From: Clostridium nigeriense
GTDB lineage: Bacteria; Bacillota; Clostridia; Clostridiales; Clostridiaceae
Length of the DNA stretch: 64,000 nt
Direction of reading: 5' to 3'
Assembly (NCBI RefSeq): GCF_900086595.1
Contig: NZ_LT575472.1
Coordinates: 32,608 to 96,607, forward strand
The position numbers were made by a program, and so were the translations under genes. The notes under the pieces were generated by a model. It did no database searches. It was not told where the DNA came from and saw only the letters and a list, made by a program, of their open reading frames with translations. Position 1 is the stretch's first letter, and every line of letters starts with the position of its first letter. This document shows positions 53,130 to 62,055 of the stretch, piece by piece.

Positions 53130-53699
53130 TTATAAAGATTCAATTCTATCGTATACTATTGGCTCTTCAGTTCCAGAAACTATTACTCCATTTTTCCTAA
53201 ATATTTCAGTTACATACATCTTTCCATCATATACTTTTTCTATAGCTGTAAATACTACTTCAGGTGAAAAATCACTTTCACTTTCAGCTAAAAAATATCC
53301 ATCCTTTTCTTCAAATGTAATTGGAGTAAACTTCTTTGATAGTTCTAACTTATTATAATCCATTATTAAATTCTCATTTGCATTTATAAAATCATTATAA
53401 TCTACATCACTTGGTAATTCATAAGAAGTTAAAACTACATCATTTTCTTCGTTTAAAGTATATAAAAATAAATGATGTAATGCTGTTTTCTTCTCTCCAT
53501 GATTGTAATAAGTCTCATCTATTGTAAAGTATCCCTCAAAGCCATCTGGAAGGTTCTTTATCTTATCATTACATACTCCTATTATATGTTTTGCCATTGG
53601 AGTTCTAACCTCTCCAGTTGAATCCTTTTCTTCCTTTAATTGATTATCATTATTAAAGCTCCCTTTTAAGTAACTCATAAATCTATTTAATTTTTCCAT
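53130..53699 (-). CDS. uncharacterised 189-residue protein (possible CpcT/CpeT-like fold)
   Basis: A soluble acidic protein beginning EKLNRFMSYLKGSFNN. The pattern of an N-terminal helix, alternating beta segments (EGYFTIDETYY, HHLFLYTL, DVVLTSYELP) and the ending VTEIFRKNGVIVSGTEEP faintly recalls the CpcT/CpeT family, whose cyanobacterial members are phycobilin lyases, but the match is from memory and weak. No signal peptide. Start ATG has AGGAGG. It precedes the antiporter on the same strand with about 115 nt between. Confidence 0.6.
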   Translation of the reverse strand: MEKLNRFMSYLKGSFNNDNQLKEEKDSTGEVRTPMAKHIIGVCNDKIKNLPDGFEGYFTIDETYYNHGEKKTALHHLFLYTLNEENDVVLTSYELPSDVDYNDFINANENLIMDYNKLELSKKFTPITFEEKDGYFLAESESDFSPEVVFTAIEKVYDGKMYVTEIFRKNGVIVSGTEEPIVYDRIESL

Positions 53700-53946
53700 T
53701 CTATAACCTCCTAGGTTAAAATAATTAAAATTATTAAAACCCCATCTATATATCTTTATAATTAATTATATCATTATTTTATAAATTAAAATCTGTATAA
53801 AACCCTTATAATTAGTAATTATTATCTATTGAAAACAATTATCTCCCCCATTGTATTATTTTCTTAATTTTTCATATTTTTATATATAAAAATATGAGAT
53901 ACAAAATTACGAAAAGTACTTTTATATCTCATATTTATTAACCTTA
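53700..53946 (-). terminator. spacer with terminator of the rpiR-type gene
   Basis: An inverted repeat AAATATGAGATA/TATCTCATATTT at 53890-53936, with a T-rich minus side (TTTTTATATATA), terminates the regulator gene. The remaining part is AT-rich and should contain the promoter of 53130-53699; I see no clear pair. Confidence 0.55.
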
Positions 53947-54753
53947 TTAACAATTATTAACTATAGCATCGATAGTAATCTTCATCTTCTTACTTAACTC
54001 TTCATCCTTCAATAATGCCATTGAAATTAAATCTAATAGATACATAGCAGAAAACTGACTGTTTATAAACTTATTTCTATCAACAAACTTAGGATTATAT
54101 ACTATAAACTCTATATCTGAGTACTTACTTACACTACTTTCTTCAAAGCTAGTTATACAAACAGTTTTAGCACCGTTTTCTCTTGCTCTTCTTAATGAAT
54201 GTATTACTTCCTCTGTTTCTCCAGATATTGAAATTCCTATTACTAAATCAGCACTTGTTACAATAGAGCTATTAATTATCATCATATGTGAGTCAGAAAT
54301 GCAATGAACATTAAATCCCATTCTTAAAAGTCTTTGCATCATTTCTTCACCTGTCAGCCCTGAACTACCAACCCCATAAATATATATGTTTCTAGCCTTT
54401 TTTAATTCCTCTACTACTTCAAATATAGTTCTTTTATCTATTAACATCTTAGTTCTTTCAATAACTTCATTATAATATTGATAAGCATATGAAAATATCT
54501 CATCTTCGTCTTCTTCTACTACTTTTTCTACCTTATTTGAACCAAGCATAATTTTCATATCTACAAAACTATCACAGCCTATCTTCTTTGCAAATCTTGT
54601 TATAGTTGCCCCTGAAGTGCCTATTGCTTTGGCTAAATCTGTAATGTTAATGTTTTTTATATTTTCCCTATGCTGCATTATATAATCAGCTATGGATTTT
54701 TCCTTATCAGAAAAACTATTATATATCCTTTGAATTTCATATATTATATCCAC
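53947..54753 (-). CDS. RpiR/MurR-family transcriptional regulator
   Basis: A sugar-phosphate-sensing regulator of 268 residues. The N-terminal helix-turn-helix (NITDLAKAIGTSGATITRFAK cut here as NITDLAKAIGTSG and ATITRFAKKIGCDSF) is followed by a SIS domain (IYIYGVGSSGLTGEEM, IGISISGETEEVI). GTG at 54753 was chosen because GGAGGG lies just upstream; a TTG four codons earlier overlaps that site. It lies immediately downstream of nanE and the PTS gene and probably controls them, sensing an amino-sugar phosphate such as ManNAc-6-P or GlcNAc-6-P (inference). Confidence 0.88.
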   Translation of the reverse strand: MDIIYEIQRIYNSFSDKEKSIADYIMQHRENIKNINITDLAKAIGTSGATITRFAKKIGCDSFVDMKIMLGSNKVEKVVEEDEDEIFSYAYQYYNEVIERTKMLIDKRTIFEVVEELKKARNIYIYGVGSSGLTGEEMMQRLLRMGFNVHCISDSHMMIINSSIVTSADLVIGISISGETEEVIHSLRRARENGAKTVCITSFEESSVSKYSDIEFIVYNPKFVDRNKFINSQFSAMYLLDLISMALLKDEELSKKMKITIDAIVNNC

Positions 54754-54823
54754 TTTACCCTCCAAATAACCTCAAAAATTATCAATCATACTCTAGAATA
54801 TCACTAAACCCATATAAATAAAA

Positions 54824-54844
54824 GAGCCGTCTTTACGACAGCTC
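54824..54844 (-). terminator. terminator after nanE
   Basis: GAGCTGT/ACGGCTC hairpin on the minus strand followed by TTTTATTTATATG. It separates the PTS-nanE operon from the regulator gene. Confidence 0.75.
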
Positions 54845-54852
54845 AAAATAAA

Positions 54853-55506
54853 CTATAATGCTTTTAACACTTCATCGTTAAACTTTTTAGTTATTAATTG
54901 TGGTCTTGTTATTGCACTACCAACTACAACGGCATAAGCTCCTTTTTCTAATGATAATTTCGCCTTCTCTGGAGTATCAAAATTTCCTTCAGCTATTACT
55001 TTTGCCTTGCAATCTTTTATTAAAGCTTCTAAAACTTCAAAATTGTTCATTCCTTTTGAATGATCTGTATATCCTACTAGGGTAGTTCCTACATACTGGA
55101 ATCCAAGCTCTCCAGCTCTTAATCCTTCTTCTATAGTAGATATATCTGCCATAAAGCTTTGATTTGGGTACTTTTTAAATATTTCTTTTAAAAATTCTTC
55201 ATCTTGATTTATTGTAGCATCTAAAGCGATTATATCAACTCCAGCTTCAACTAAGGCATCTACTTCTTTCATAGTTGGAGTTATATATGGCTTAATGTTA
55301 TCATAATCTATTTTTATTATACCTATTATAGGTAAATCCACTTCTTTCTTTATAGCAACTATATCTTCAACACTATTAGCTCTTATTCCAATAGCACCAC
55401 CTTCTTTAGCCGCTACAGCCATTCTACTCATTATATAAGAGCTGTGTAGTGGTTCATTATCTAATGCTTGACATGATACTATTAATCCTCTATCTATCTC
55501 TTTCAC
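54853..55506 (-). CDS. nanE: N-acetylmannosamine-6-phosphate 2-epimerase NanE
   Basis: A cytoplasmic TIM-barrel enzyme of 217 residues converting ManNAc-6-P to GlcNAc-6-P in sialic acid and ManNAc catabolism. Marks: [41 protein letters not shown] with the likely catalytic lysine K65, ALDATIN, and [13 protein letters not shown] with the catalytic glutamate region. Start is GTG with AGGGAGAG upstream, 5 nt after the PTS gene. No nanA/nanK lie here, so this copy seems devoted to sugar entering through the adjacent PTS. Confidence 0.95.
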   Translation of the reverse strand: MKEIDRGLIVSCQALDNEPLHSSYIMSRMAVAAKEGGAIGIRANSVEDIVAIKKEVDLPIIGIIKIDYDNIKPYITPTMKEVDALVEAGVDIIALDATINQDEEFLKEIFKKYPNQSFMADISTIEEGLRAGELGFQYVGTTLVGYTDHSKGMNNFEVLEALIKDCKAKVIAEGNFDTPEKAKLSLEKGAYAVVVGSAITRPQLITKKFNDEVLKAL

Positions 55507-55511
55507 TATTA

Positions 55512-57002
55512 CTAATCTCTCCCTATAATTTCATTAATCTTTTGTTTTAACGGATCTGCTTTAGCTCCGAATATTGCTTGTATTCCGCCTTTAACCTCTA
55601 GAACTGCAGTAGCTCCTAAAGATTTAATCTTGTCTTTATCAACTTTTTTAACATCTTTAACTGCTACTCTTAATCTTGTTATACAAGCATCTACATCCTC
55701 TAAGTTTTCAGCTCCACCAAGTGCTACTAAAATTTGTTCTGCAACTTCATTTAAGCTGTCTTTAGTAACAACATTAACATTTTCTTCTTCTGCTTCTCTT
55801 CCTGGAGTCATAACGTTAAACTTAGTAATTAAAAATCTAAATACAAAGTAATATAATGCAAACCAAATTGCTCCTATTATTAATACATATATCCAATTTG
55901 TTTTATCATTTCCTTGAAGTACACCGAATAATGTAAAATCTATTAATCCACCTGAGAAAGTATTTCCTATTGATATATTTAATATATCTGCAATAAAGAA
56001 TGATAAACCATCTAATACTGCATGAACTACGTATAACCATGGTGCTACGAATAAGAACATAAATTCAATTGGCTCTGTAATACCAGTAACAAATGAAGTT
56101 ATTGCTGCTCCTAAGAATAATCCACCAACTAATTTTCTCTTTGCTTTAGGTACACAATGATACATAGCTAAACATGCTCCTGGTAAACCAAACATCATTG
56201 TAGCAAAACGTCCAGCAAAGAATCTTGTTCCTTCTGTAAATAATCCAACATGGTTCGGATCTGCTAATTGAGCAAAGAATATATTTTGTGCACCAACTAT
56301 AGTTTGACCTGCCACTACTTCAACTCCACCTAATTCTGTGTACCAGAATAATGGATAAATCATGTGATGTAAACCAACTGCACCTGTTAATCTTAATAAG
56401 AATCCATAAAGGAATGTTCCTATTGGTCCTAAACCAGCTATACCATTACCTATTGTAACTAACCAGTTTTGGAATGTTGGCCAAATTAAGAAGAATATAG
56501 CTCCTATAAATATTGCTGAAAAAGATGATACTATAGGAACAAATCTTGATCCACCAAAGAAACCTAAAACTGATGGTAATTGAATATTTCCATATTTGTT
56601 ATGTAAAAATGATACCGTTAACCCAATTACTATAGCTCCAACAACGCCTGTGTCTATTGACTTAACTGCTGGATTAAATGCTGTAATCATACCACTAATT
56701 GCTGCGTTCATAACTAAGAATGCTACCGCTCCTGCAAGCCCTGCAGTACCCTTATCCTTCTTAGCTAATCCTACTGAAAGACCTATACACATAATAAGTG
56801 CTAAATTTGCAAATACAACATTTCCTGCTGAAGACATTATTGAGAATATGCCTTGTAACCAAGAAACATTTAAAAATGGATATGCTTGAACTGTATTTGG
56901 ATTTGATAAAGCTCCTCCAATACCTAATAGTAAACCTGCAGCAGGTAATATTGCTATTGGTAACATAAAGGACTTACCTATCTTTTGTAACTGTTTAAAC
57001 AA
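55512..57002 (-). CDS. PTS amino-sugar/glucose-type permease, IICB
   Basis: A 496-residue membrane permease with an N-terminal IIC domain (about ten helices; [46 protein letters not shown]) and a C-terminal IIB domain with phosphocysteine C440 in ACITRLRV. No IIA domain. Coupled to nanE 5 nt downstream, it probably brings in ManNAc (arriving as ManNAc-6-P) or a related amino sugar. Start is TTG with GAGGAGG. The separate IIA at 2636-3163 is the only IIA in the window. No RAT element was found upstream, unlike the other IICB gene. Confidence 0.9.
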   Translation of the reverse strand: MFKQLQKIGKSFMLPIAILPAAGLLLGIGGALSNPNTVQAYPFLNVSWLQGIFSIMSSAGNVVFANLALIMCIGLSVGLAKKDKGTAGLAGAVAFLVMNAAISGMITAFNPAVKSIDTGVVGAIVIGLTVSFLHNKYGNIQLPSVLGFFGGSRFVPIVSSFSAIFIGAIFFLIWPTFQNWLVTIGNGIAGLGPIGTFLYGFLLRLTGAVGLHHMIYPLFWYTELGGVEVVAGQTIVGAQNIFFAQLADPNHVGLFTEGTRFFAGRFATMMFGLPGACLAMYHCVPKAKRKLVGGLFLGAAITSFVTGITEPIEFMFLFVAPWLYVVHAVLDGLSFFIADILNISIGNTFSGGLIDFTLFGVLQGNDKTNWIYVLIIGAIWFALYYFVFRFLITKFNVMTPGREAEEENVNVVTKDSLNEVAEQILVALGGAENLEDVDACITRLRVAVKDVKKVDKDKIKSLGATAVLEVKGGIQAIFGAKADPLKQKINEIIGRD

Positions 57003-57161
57003 AGTACTTCCTCCTCTTTAGTAAATTATTTTCATAATTATTTTTTTGTTAAAATTATTTTCTTTTGAATACATTTACAGATTACCACGAAAATAATTTT
57101 TATGCAATTATTTTTCTTAAAATTTTTTTCACAATTTATTCCTTATATCTTATATATAATA

Positions 57162-57206
57162 AAAAAAGTATTGCAGAACATACTTATATTCTTACAATAC
57201 TTTTTT
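57162..57206. terminator. bidirectional terminator
   Basis: AAAAAAGTATTG/CAATACTTTTTT stem with a 21-nt loop. It lies 18 nt beyond the deacetylase stop on the minus strand and upstream of the PTS gene. Confidence 0.75.
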
Positions 57207-57223
57207 GTTTCTATTCTAATTTT

Positions 57224-57958
57224 TTAAATATCTCTGTAATTGCATAACTTAATATCATTTTCATCTATAAAGCTTATAAGCTCCTTGGACGTTAGAATTT
57301 TTAGTTCTTCTATTCTTTTTAAATTATACGAACTATTTTCCATTATAAAAGTATCTAAATAGGCAGGATGAGTCATTGTTTCTAAGATATTGTATTTATT
57401 TAAATTTAACTTTTTAAATGAATCTAAGCTAACTGTTTTATCATAAAAAAAAGTTGAATATGGTATTACCTTATCATAATTCAATTCATATAATAGTCCA
57501 CCTCTTATAGGCAATTTATATTCAGAAATTAAACTTTCAATAACTGGCTTTAAAGGCTCAAAAGTATGAATATGATGATGTGAATCTAAATGGGTTATCT
57601 CTACCCCATTATTTAATACCTTCTTTATTTGAGCAGAAAATTCATTATATATTTCCTCTAAATCAAACTTTTTTACCGCTTCCTTAGAATCTATTCTCTT
57701 ATAGAAAAATCCATTTTCATCTACTATAGTTTTATGATTATTTAATACAGGTTTATAAGCTGTTAATGTTAAGTGAACTCCACATCCCAAATTATCTAAA
57801 TCCTTATCACTATTTAATAACTCTATAGCATGATCAAAACCTGGCATTCCCGCCATAATTGAAGTACTTCTTACTACTCCCCTTTTGTATGCATCGATAA
57901 TTCCAAAATTAGCTCCTCTACTCATTCCAAAATCATCAGCATTTATTATTAATTTCAT
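57224..57958 (-). CDS. ChbG/HpnK-family (YdjC) carbohydrate deacetylase
   Basis: A metal-dependent deacetylase of 244 residues. Typical motifs are INADDFGMSRGAN (two metal aspartates), GCGVHLTLTAYKP, THLDSHHHIHTFEPL (metal histidines) and MTHPAYLD. Members remove acetyl groups from N-acetylated disaccharides such as chitobiose. It lies just upstream of the PTS-nanE genes on the same strand but behind a terminator, so it shares theme rather than transcript. Start ATG has GAGGTGAG. Confidence 0.9.
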   Translation of the reverse strand: MKLIINADDFGMSRGANFGIIDAYKRGVVRSTSIMAGMPGFDHAIELLNSDKDLDNLGCGVHLTLTAYKPVLNNHKTIVDENGFFYKRIDSKEAVKKFDLEEIYNEFSAQIKKVLNNGVEITHLDSHHHIHTFEPLKPVIESLISEYKLPIRGGLLYELNYDKVIPYSTFFYDKTVSLDSFKKLNLNKYNILETMTHPAYLDTFIMENSSYNLKRIEELKILTSKELISFIDENDIKLCNYRDI

Positions 57959-58122
57959 AAACTCACCTCTCTAATTCAAAGTATATACCCATTTTATTCT
58001 CTCTTTAATTATAGCACTTTATCTTAACATATATTTATAAAAGCACTTATAAATGTATAAACTCTATATTTATTTCTAATGATAGTAAATATAAAGTACT
58101 ATTTATATGTGAGGTATATTTT

Positions 58123-58980
58123 ATGAAAAAACTTATTACTAGAAGTTATCGTATTATTTTAATTATTCTTATACTAATATCAAGTATATTTAATTTACCT
58201 AAGGCATTTTCTGACTTGAATTTATTAGAGAATTTCCCTAATAATAATATTTTGCCCCATCACTTTCGTAAATCTACTGATGATATATCCACATTAGTTG
58301 ATAATAATATTAATTTAACTGGCTTAGATAAATTAAATATATCTGGAAGTGGACAATTTTCGGATTCAGGACTTTCTTTAATAAAAGAGTCTATTCCTAA
58401 TAGTTTTAATATATTAGATATTGATTTAAGACAAGAATCTCATGGTTTTATAAATGGCATAGCAGTTAGCTTTGAAAACTTAAAAAATAATGCTAATAAA
58501 GGATTAACTTTACCTGAAATTTTAGCTACTGAAAATAATTTATTAAAATCTATTAAAATTGGTGAACCTATAACTTTTTATAATACAAAAGAAACTGTTA
58601 TTCCTGAAAATGTTCAAAGTGAACTAGAAGTTGCAAACTCCAAAGAAATAGGATACATTCGTATTCCTGTAACGGATGGAGGTATGCCTACTGAAGATAT
58701 GATAAATTCTTTTATAAATATTGTTAACAATCAACCTGAAAATACATGGCTTCATTTTCATTGTAAAGAAGGCATCGGTAGAACAACTACTTTTATGATA
58801 ATGTATGATATTATGAAAAACTACAAGGAAGTAAGTTTAAATGATATTATTAGACGCCAAGTTCTTCTATCCCAAATGAATGAAATTGATGCACAAGGCT
58901 TTTATAGTGGAAAGCATAATGAGTTTTTAAAAAAATTTTATAATGAATATACATCAACTAATAAAAAAGAAGCTATTTAA
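58123..58980 (+). CDS. secreted PTP-like inositol polyphosphatase (phytase)
   Basis: A protein-tyrosine-phosphatase-fold enzyme of 285 residues. The P-loop is HFHCKEGIGRTT with catalytic C214 and R220; the PTP-like phytase marks DLRQESHGFING (100-112) and TDGGMPTEDM (general acid D185) are present. An N-terminal hydrophobic stretch (residues 10-29) is a signal peptide or anchor, so it acts outside the membrane. Close relatives hydrolyse phytate (inositol hexaphosphate). Start ATG has GAGGT upstream. The terminator stem overlaps the stop codon. Confidence 0.88.
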   Translation: MKKLITRSYRIILIILILISSIFNLPKAFSDLNLLENFPNNNILPHHFRKSTDDISTLVDNNINLTGLDKLNISGSGQFSDSGLSLIKESIPNSFNILDIDLRQESHGFINGIAVSFENLKNNANKGLTLPEILATENNLLKSIKIGEPITFYNTKETVIPENVQSELEVANSKEIGYIRIPVTDGGMPTEDMINSFINIVNNQPENTWLHFHCKEGIGRTTTFMIMYDIMKNYKEVSLNDIIRRQVLLSQMNEIDAQGFYSGKHNEFLKKFYNEYTSTNKKEAI

Positions 58981-58994
58981 ATAGCTTCTTTTTT
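58963..58994 (+). terminator. terminator overlapping the phytase stop codon
   Basis: AAAAAAGAAGCTATTT pairs with AAATAGCTTCTTTTTT; the TAA stop lies exactly at the centre of this perfect palindrome. Confidence 0.85.
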
Positions 58995-59164
58995 ATTAGT
59001 TATTTAATATGAAGAATTTTTAATTATAGTATATTTAACTTAAATAATTGGTTATATTTTAGTTCACATCAGTTATAAGTGAGTTGAAAATTTATATTAA
59101 TAATGATAAAATTATTCATATAATATTAATTATCTTTTAATAATTACAATCAAAGGAGAAAATT

Positions 59165-59602
59165 ATGTTAGATCAAAAAACAATAGATATAATAAAAAGC
59201 ACAGTACCAGTTTTAAAAACTCATGGAGTAGAAATTACAACGACTTTCTATAAAAATATGTTTGAGCAAAATCCTGAAGTAAAGTCTTTATTTAATATGG
59301 ATAGACAAGCTTCTGGAGAACAACAAAAGGCTTTAGCTATGTCAATATTAGCTGCTGCTCAAAATATAGACAATCTATCAGCTATAATGCCAGTAGTTAA
59401 CAAAATAGGTGTTATGCACTGTAATTCTAATGTTATGCCAGAACATTATCCAATAGTAGGAAAACATTTATTAGGAGCTATAAAAGAAGTTTTAGGGGAC
59501 GCTGCAACTGATGAAATTATTGATGCTTGGGCTAAAACTTACGAAGTCCTTGCTGAAGTATTTATAGGAGCAGAAAAGGATATATATTCTTCAAGAAACT
59601 AA
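59165..59602 (+). CDS. single-domain globin (flavohemoglobin-type)
   Basis: A 145-residue haem protein matching the globin half of flavohemoglobins but without the FAD/NAD reductase domain. The distal residues Y29 (TTTFYKNMF) and Q53 (EQQKALA) and the proximal haem ligand H85 (GVMHCNSNV) fall at the same positions as in the E. coli flavohemoglobin, and [13 protein letters not shown] follows. Likely binds NO or oxygen for detoxification, needing an external reductase. Start ATG has AAAGGAG. Monocistronic with a terminator at 59607-59630. Confidence 0.93.
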   Translation: MLDQKTIDIIKSTVPVLKTHGVEITTTFYKNMFEQNPEVKSLFNMDRQASGEQQKALAMSILAAAQNIDNLSAIMPVVNKIGVMHCNSNVMPEHYPIVGKHLLGAIKEVLGDAATDEIIDAWAKTYEVLAEVFIGAEKDIYSSRN

Positions 59603-59606
59603 TATA

Positions 59607-59630
59607 ATGGGCTGTTTCTAACAGCCCATT
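59607..59630 (+). terminator. terminator after the globin gene
   Basis: AATGGGCTGT/ACAGCCCATT stem, 4-nt loop, then ATTTATTATTTT. Confidence 0.8.
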
Positions 59631-59635
59631 ATTTA

Positions 59636-60394
59636 TTATTTTGCATATTTAATTATAATATCTCTTAATATATTAACAACTTCTTTTCCAGCCTTATCAT
59701 TATAGTACTTTGCAAATCTTTCATCTGCAACATACATTTCAGCTAAACCCATATGAGCTTCTTTAGAATAATTTGGCCATGTAAAACTAAGCCACTTCTT
59801 ATGATTTTCATAAATTTCTCTAGCAACTTCTGAATTAATATCTTTTGTTTCATATATTTCTATTAAGCCATTAAAAACTTTTTCTTCTGTTCTACTCATT
59901 TCATCAAAGTCTTCTTTACTCATATTTAAGAACTTTTTATTAGATTCTTCAATTGTCTTTTTACCATATTTATCTCTAATTTCTTTACCATACTTTTCTT
60001 CATTTTTCTTTAAATGCTCTTTTTTAAAGCCTTCAAACTTTTCTTTATTAGACATGTTTATTTCTCCTTTCTTATATTCAATTGTTTTTTCTACAGTTAA
60101 AATCAATTGATCAAGTTGATTTCTTCTAGAAATGAGGCTTTCACGATGTTCAATTAATGACTTGCAAATGTCAAAACTAGGATCCATTATTATATTTTGA
60201 ATGTCTTCAAGTTTAATATCCATAGATCTATAAAGTAAAATTTGTTGTAAAATATCAACTTCTTTTTCTCCATATATCCTGTATCCTGATGAATTAATCC
60301 TACAAGGTTTTAAAAGGCCAATTTCATCGTAATACCTAAGTGTTCTAGTGCTTACACCTGCAATTTCAGCTAGCTTCTTAATTGTGTACTCCAT
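59636..60394 (-). CDS. MerR-family regulator with TipAS-like domain
   Basis: A 252-residue transcription activator. The helix-turn-helix is YTIKKLAEIAGVSTRTLRYY-like at the N-terminus (KKLAEIAGVSTRTLRYYDE), a coiled coil spans about residues 75-110 and the C-terminal 130 residues are a TipAS globin-like domain (YGKKTIEESNKKFLNMSKED, HMGLAEMYVADERFAKYY), which in Streptomyces TipA binds thiopeptide antibiotics. No target gene is co-directional nearby. Its own promoter has a 19-bp spacer filled by a palindrome (60417-60447), so autoregulation is expected. Confidence 0.9.
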   Translation of the reverse strand: MEYTIKKLAEIAGVSTRTLRYYDEIGLLKPCRINSSGYRIYGEKEVDILQQILLYRSMDIKLEDIQNIIMDPSFDICKSLIEHRESLISRRNQLDQLILTVEKTIEYKKGEINMSNKEKFEGFKKEHLKKNEEKYGKEIRDKYGKKTIEESNKKFLNMSKEDFDEMSRTEEKVFNGLIEIYETKDINSEVAREIYENHKKWLSFTWPNYSKEAHMGLAEMYVADERFAKYYNDKAGKEVVNILRDIIIKYAK

Positions 60395-60416
60395 CCCTAT
60401 ACCTCCTTACAATATA

Positions 60417-60447
60417 ATGATAGACCTTTACGCAACGTTAATGTCAA
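60417..60447 (-). promoter_or_regulatory. MerR-type promoter/operator, 19-bp spacer
   Basis: TTGACA (60442-60447) and TATCAT (60417-60422) on the minus strand are 19 bp apart. The interval 60423-60445 is an inverted repeat with outer arms GAC/GTC and inner arms ACG/CGT around TTG. Over-long spacers bridged by a palindrome are the hallmark of MerR-controlled promoters. Confidence 0.8.
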
Positions 60448-60558
60448 TTAATATTATAAACTTTTTAATATTATCAATTAAACATAAAGTAATTAACTTA
60501 TTTTAACCAATAAAGATGATATACTAAACTTATAAATATTATAATAAGGAGATATATT

Positions 60559-61428
60559 ATGAAAAAGATTGATTTGCATCTGCATTCTTACTTTAGTGAT
60601 GATGGGGAATTAAGCCCCGAGATAATTATAAATAAAGCTATTGAGAACGGTTTAGATATTATCTCAATTACAGATCATAATTCTATAAAAGCTAATAACA
60701 TTGCCTTAGAATATGCTAACAATAAAAATATTAAATATATATCCGGAATAGAAATCGACTGCCAATACAACGGATTAAACCTTCATCTTCTAGGATATGA
60801 CTTTGATTTTAATAAAGATTGTTTTATAAAACTAGAAGAAAATATAATAAAACAAGAAAAAGAAGCAGGACTAAAAAGAATTAAGAAAATAAAAGAAGTA
60901 ACTAACTTATACTTAAATGATGAAGATGTATTAACTAAAGCTCCAAGTGGAATAATAACTGGTGAATTAATAGCAGAAGTACTATTATCTGATGAAAGAA
61001 ACAAAGATTCAAAAATACTTTCTCCTTATAGAGATGGTGGTATTAAAAGTGATATGCCATTTGTAAATTTTTATTGGGATTATTTTTCACAAGGAAAACC
61101 TGCATACGTTCATATAGAATATATTACTTTGTTAGAGGCAATAAAAATGATTAAAGATAATGGAGGAATATCCATATTAGCTCATCCAGGAAATAATTTA
61201 AAAAATAATTTTGATATTATTGACGACTTAATAAAAGAAGGCATTGATGGTATTGAAGTATTTAGTTCTTATCATTCAAAAGAAACTATAGAATTTTTTT
61301 ATAATAAAGCTATTAAAAACAACTTATTTATTACATGTGGAACAGACTTTCATGGAAAAAACAAACCTAATATAGAGATTGGTAAATTTAATTATGAAAT
61401 AAATAGTAATTTAATATTATTTAATTAG
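60559..61428 (+). CDS. PHP-domain phosphoesterase (YciV/RNase AM-like)
   Basis: A metal-dependent phosphoesterase of 289 residues. Metal ligands appear in order: DLHLHSYFSDD at the N-terminus, ISITDHNS, the SGIEIDC segment, GISILAHPG and GTDFHGKN at the C-terminus. The order and length match the YciV-type proteins, some of which trim 5' ends of rRNA or hydrolyse nucleotide phosphates. Start ATG has AAGGAG. Monocistronic. Confidence 0.85.
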   Translation: MKKIDLHLHSYFSDDGELSPEIIINKAIENGLDIISITDHNSIKANNIALEYANNKNIKYISGIEIDCQYNGLNLHLLGYDFDFNKDCFIKLEENIIKQEKEAGLKRIKKIKEVTNLYLNDEDVLTKAPSGIITGELIAEVLLSDERNKDSKILSPYRDGGIKSDMPFVNFYWDYFSQGKPAYVHIEYITLLEAIKMIKDNGGISILAHPGNNLKNNFDIIDDLIKEGIDGIEVFSSYHSKETIEFFYNKAIKNNLFITCGTDFHGKNKPNIEIGKFNYEINSNLILFN

Positions 61429-61578
61429 TATTTTTTTGATATCAATTAAAACAAAATTATCTTTCATTAGAAATCTTATATACACTAGTATTTAATAGTG
61501 ATATAATAAAAATCCACTTATTGTTATATACTTAAAATATACAATATTTAATTATAAAGAAAGTGTCAGGTGAGATTT

Positions 61579-61995
61579 ATGATTGATGCGAAATTATTAG
61601 TTGAAAAGGCTTATGAAGCTCAAAAGTTTGCTTATACTCCTTACTCTAACTTTAATGTTGGTGCAGCATTACTTGGTACAAATGGTAAAATATATTTAGG
61701 CTGTAATATAGAAAATGCAGCTTTCACGCCAACTAACTGCGCTGAAAGAACTGCCTTTTTCAAAGCTGTATCTGAAGGACAACATGAATTCCTTGCAATT
61801 GCAATAGTTGGTAATAAAGCTGATGCTGAGGAAACAGAATATTGTGCTCCTTGTGGAGTATGTAGACAGGTAATTGCTGAATTTTGCGATCCTAAAACAT
61901 TTAAAATCTATTTAGCTAAGAATAAAGAAGAATATAAGGAATATACATTAGAGGAACTTTTACCACTTGGATTTACTGGTAAAGACTTAAATTAA
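61579..61995 (+). CDS. cdd: cytidine deaminase
   Basis: A zinc enzyme of 138 residues deaminating cytidine and deoxycytidine to uridines for pyrimidine salvage. The zinc ligands are C54 (CAERTAF, with catalytic E56) and C92/C95 (PCGVCRQ). The substrate segment SNFNVGAALL is present. Start at 61579 has AGGTGA 5 nt upstream; the GTG at 61570 overlaps that site. Ends in the hairpin at 62023-62055. Confidence 0.96.
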   Translation: MIDAKLLVEKAYEAQKFAYTPYSNFNVGAALLGTNGKIYLGCNIENAAFTPTNCAERTAFFKAVSEGQHEFLAIAIVGNKADAEETEYCAPCGVCRQVIAEFCDPKTFKIYLAKNKEEYKEYTLEELLPLGFTGKDLN

Positions 61996-62022
61996 AAATA
62001 TATTTTTTTCTTTAATATAAAA

Positions 62023-62055
62023 GCAGAGCTTCTATTTAAGTTGCTCTGCCTTTTT
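62023..62055. terminator. terminator shared by cdd and the UDG-like gene
   Basis: GCAGAGC/GCTCTGC stem followed by CTTTTTAT on the plus strand. It overlaps the last codons of the convergent gene ending at 62032. Confidence 0.75.
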
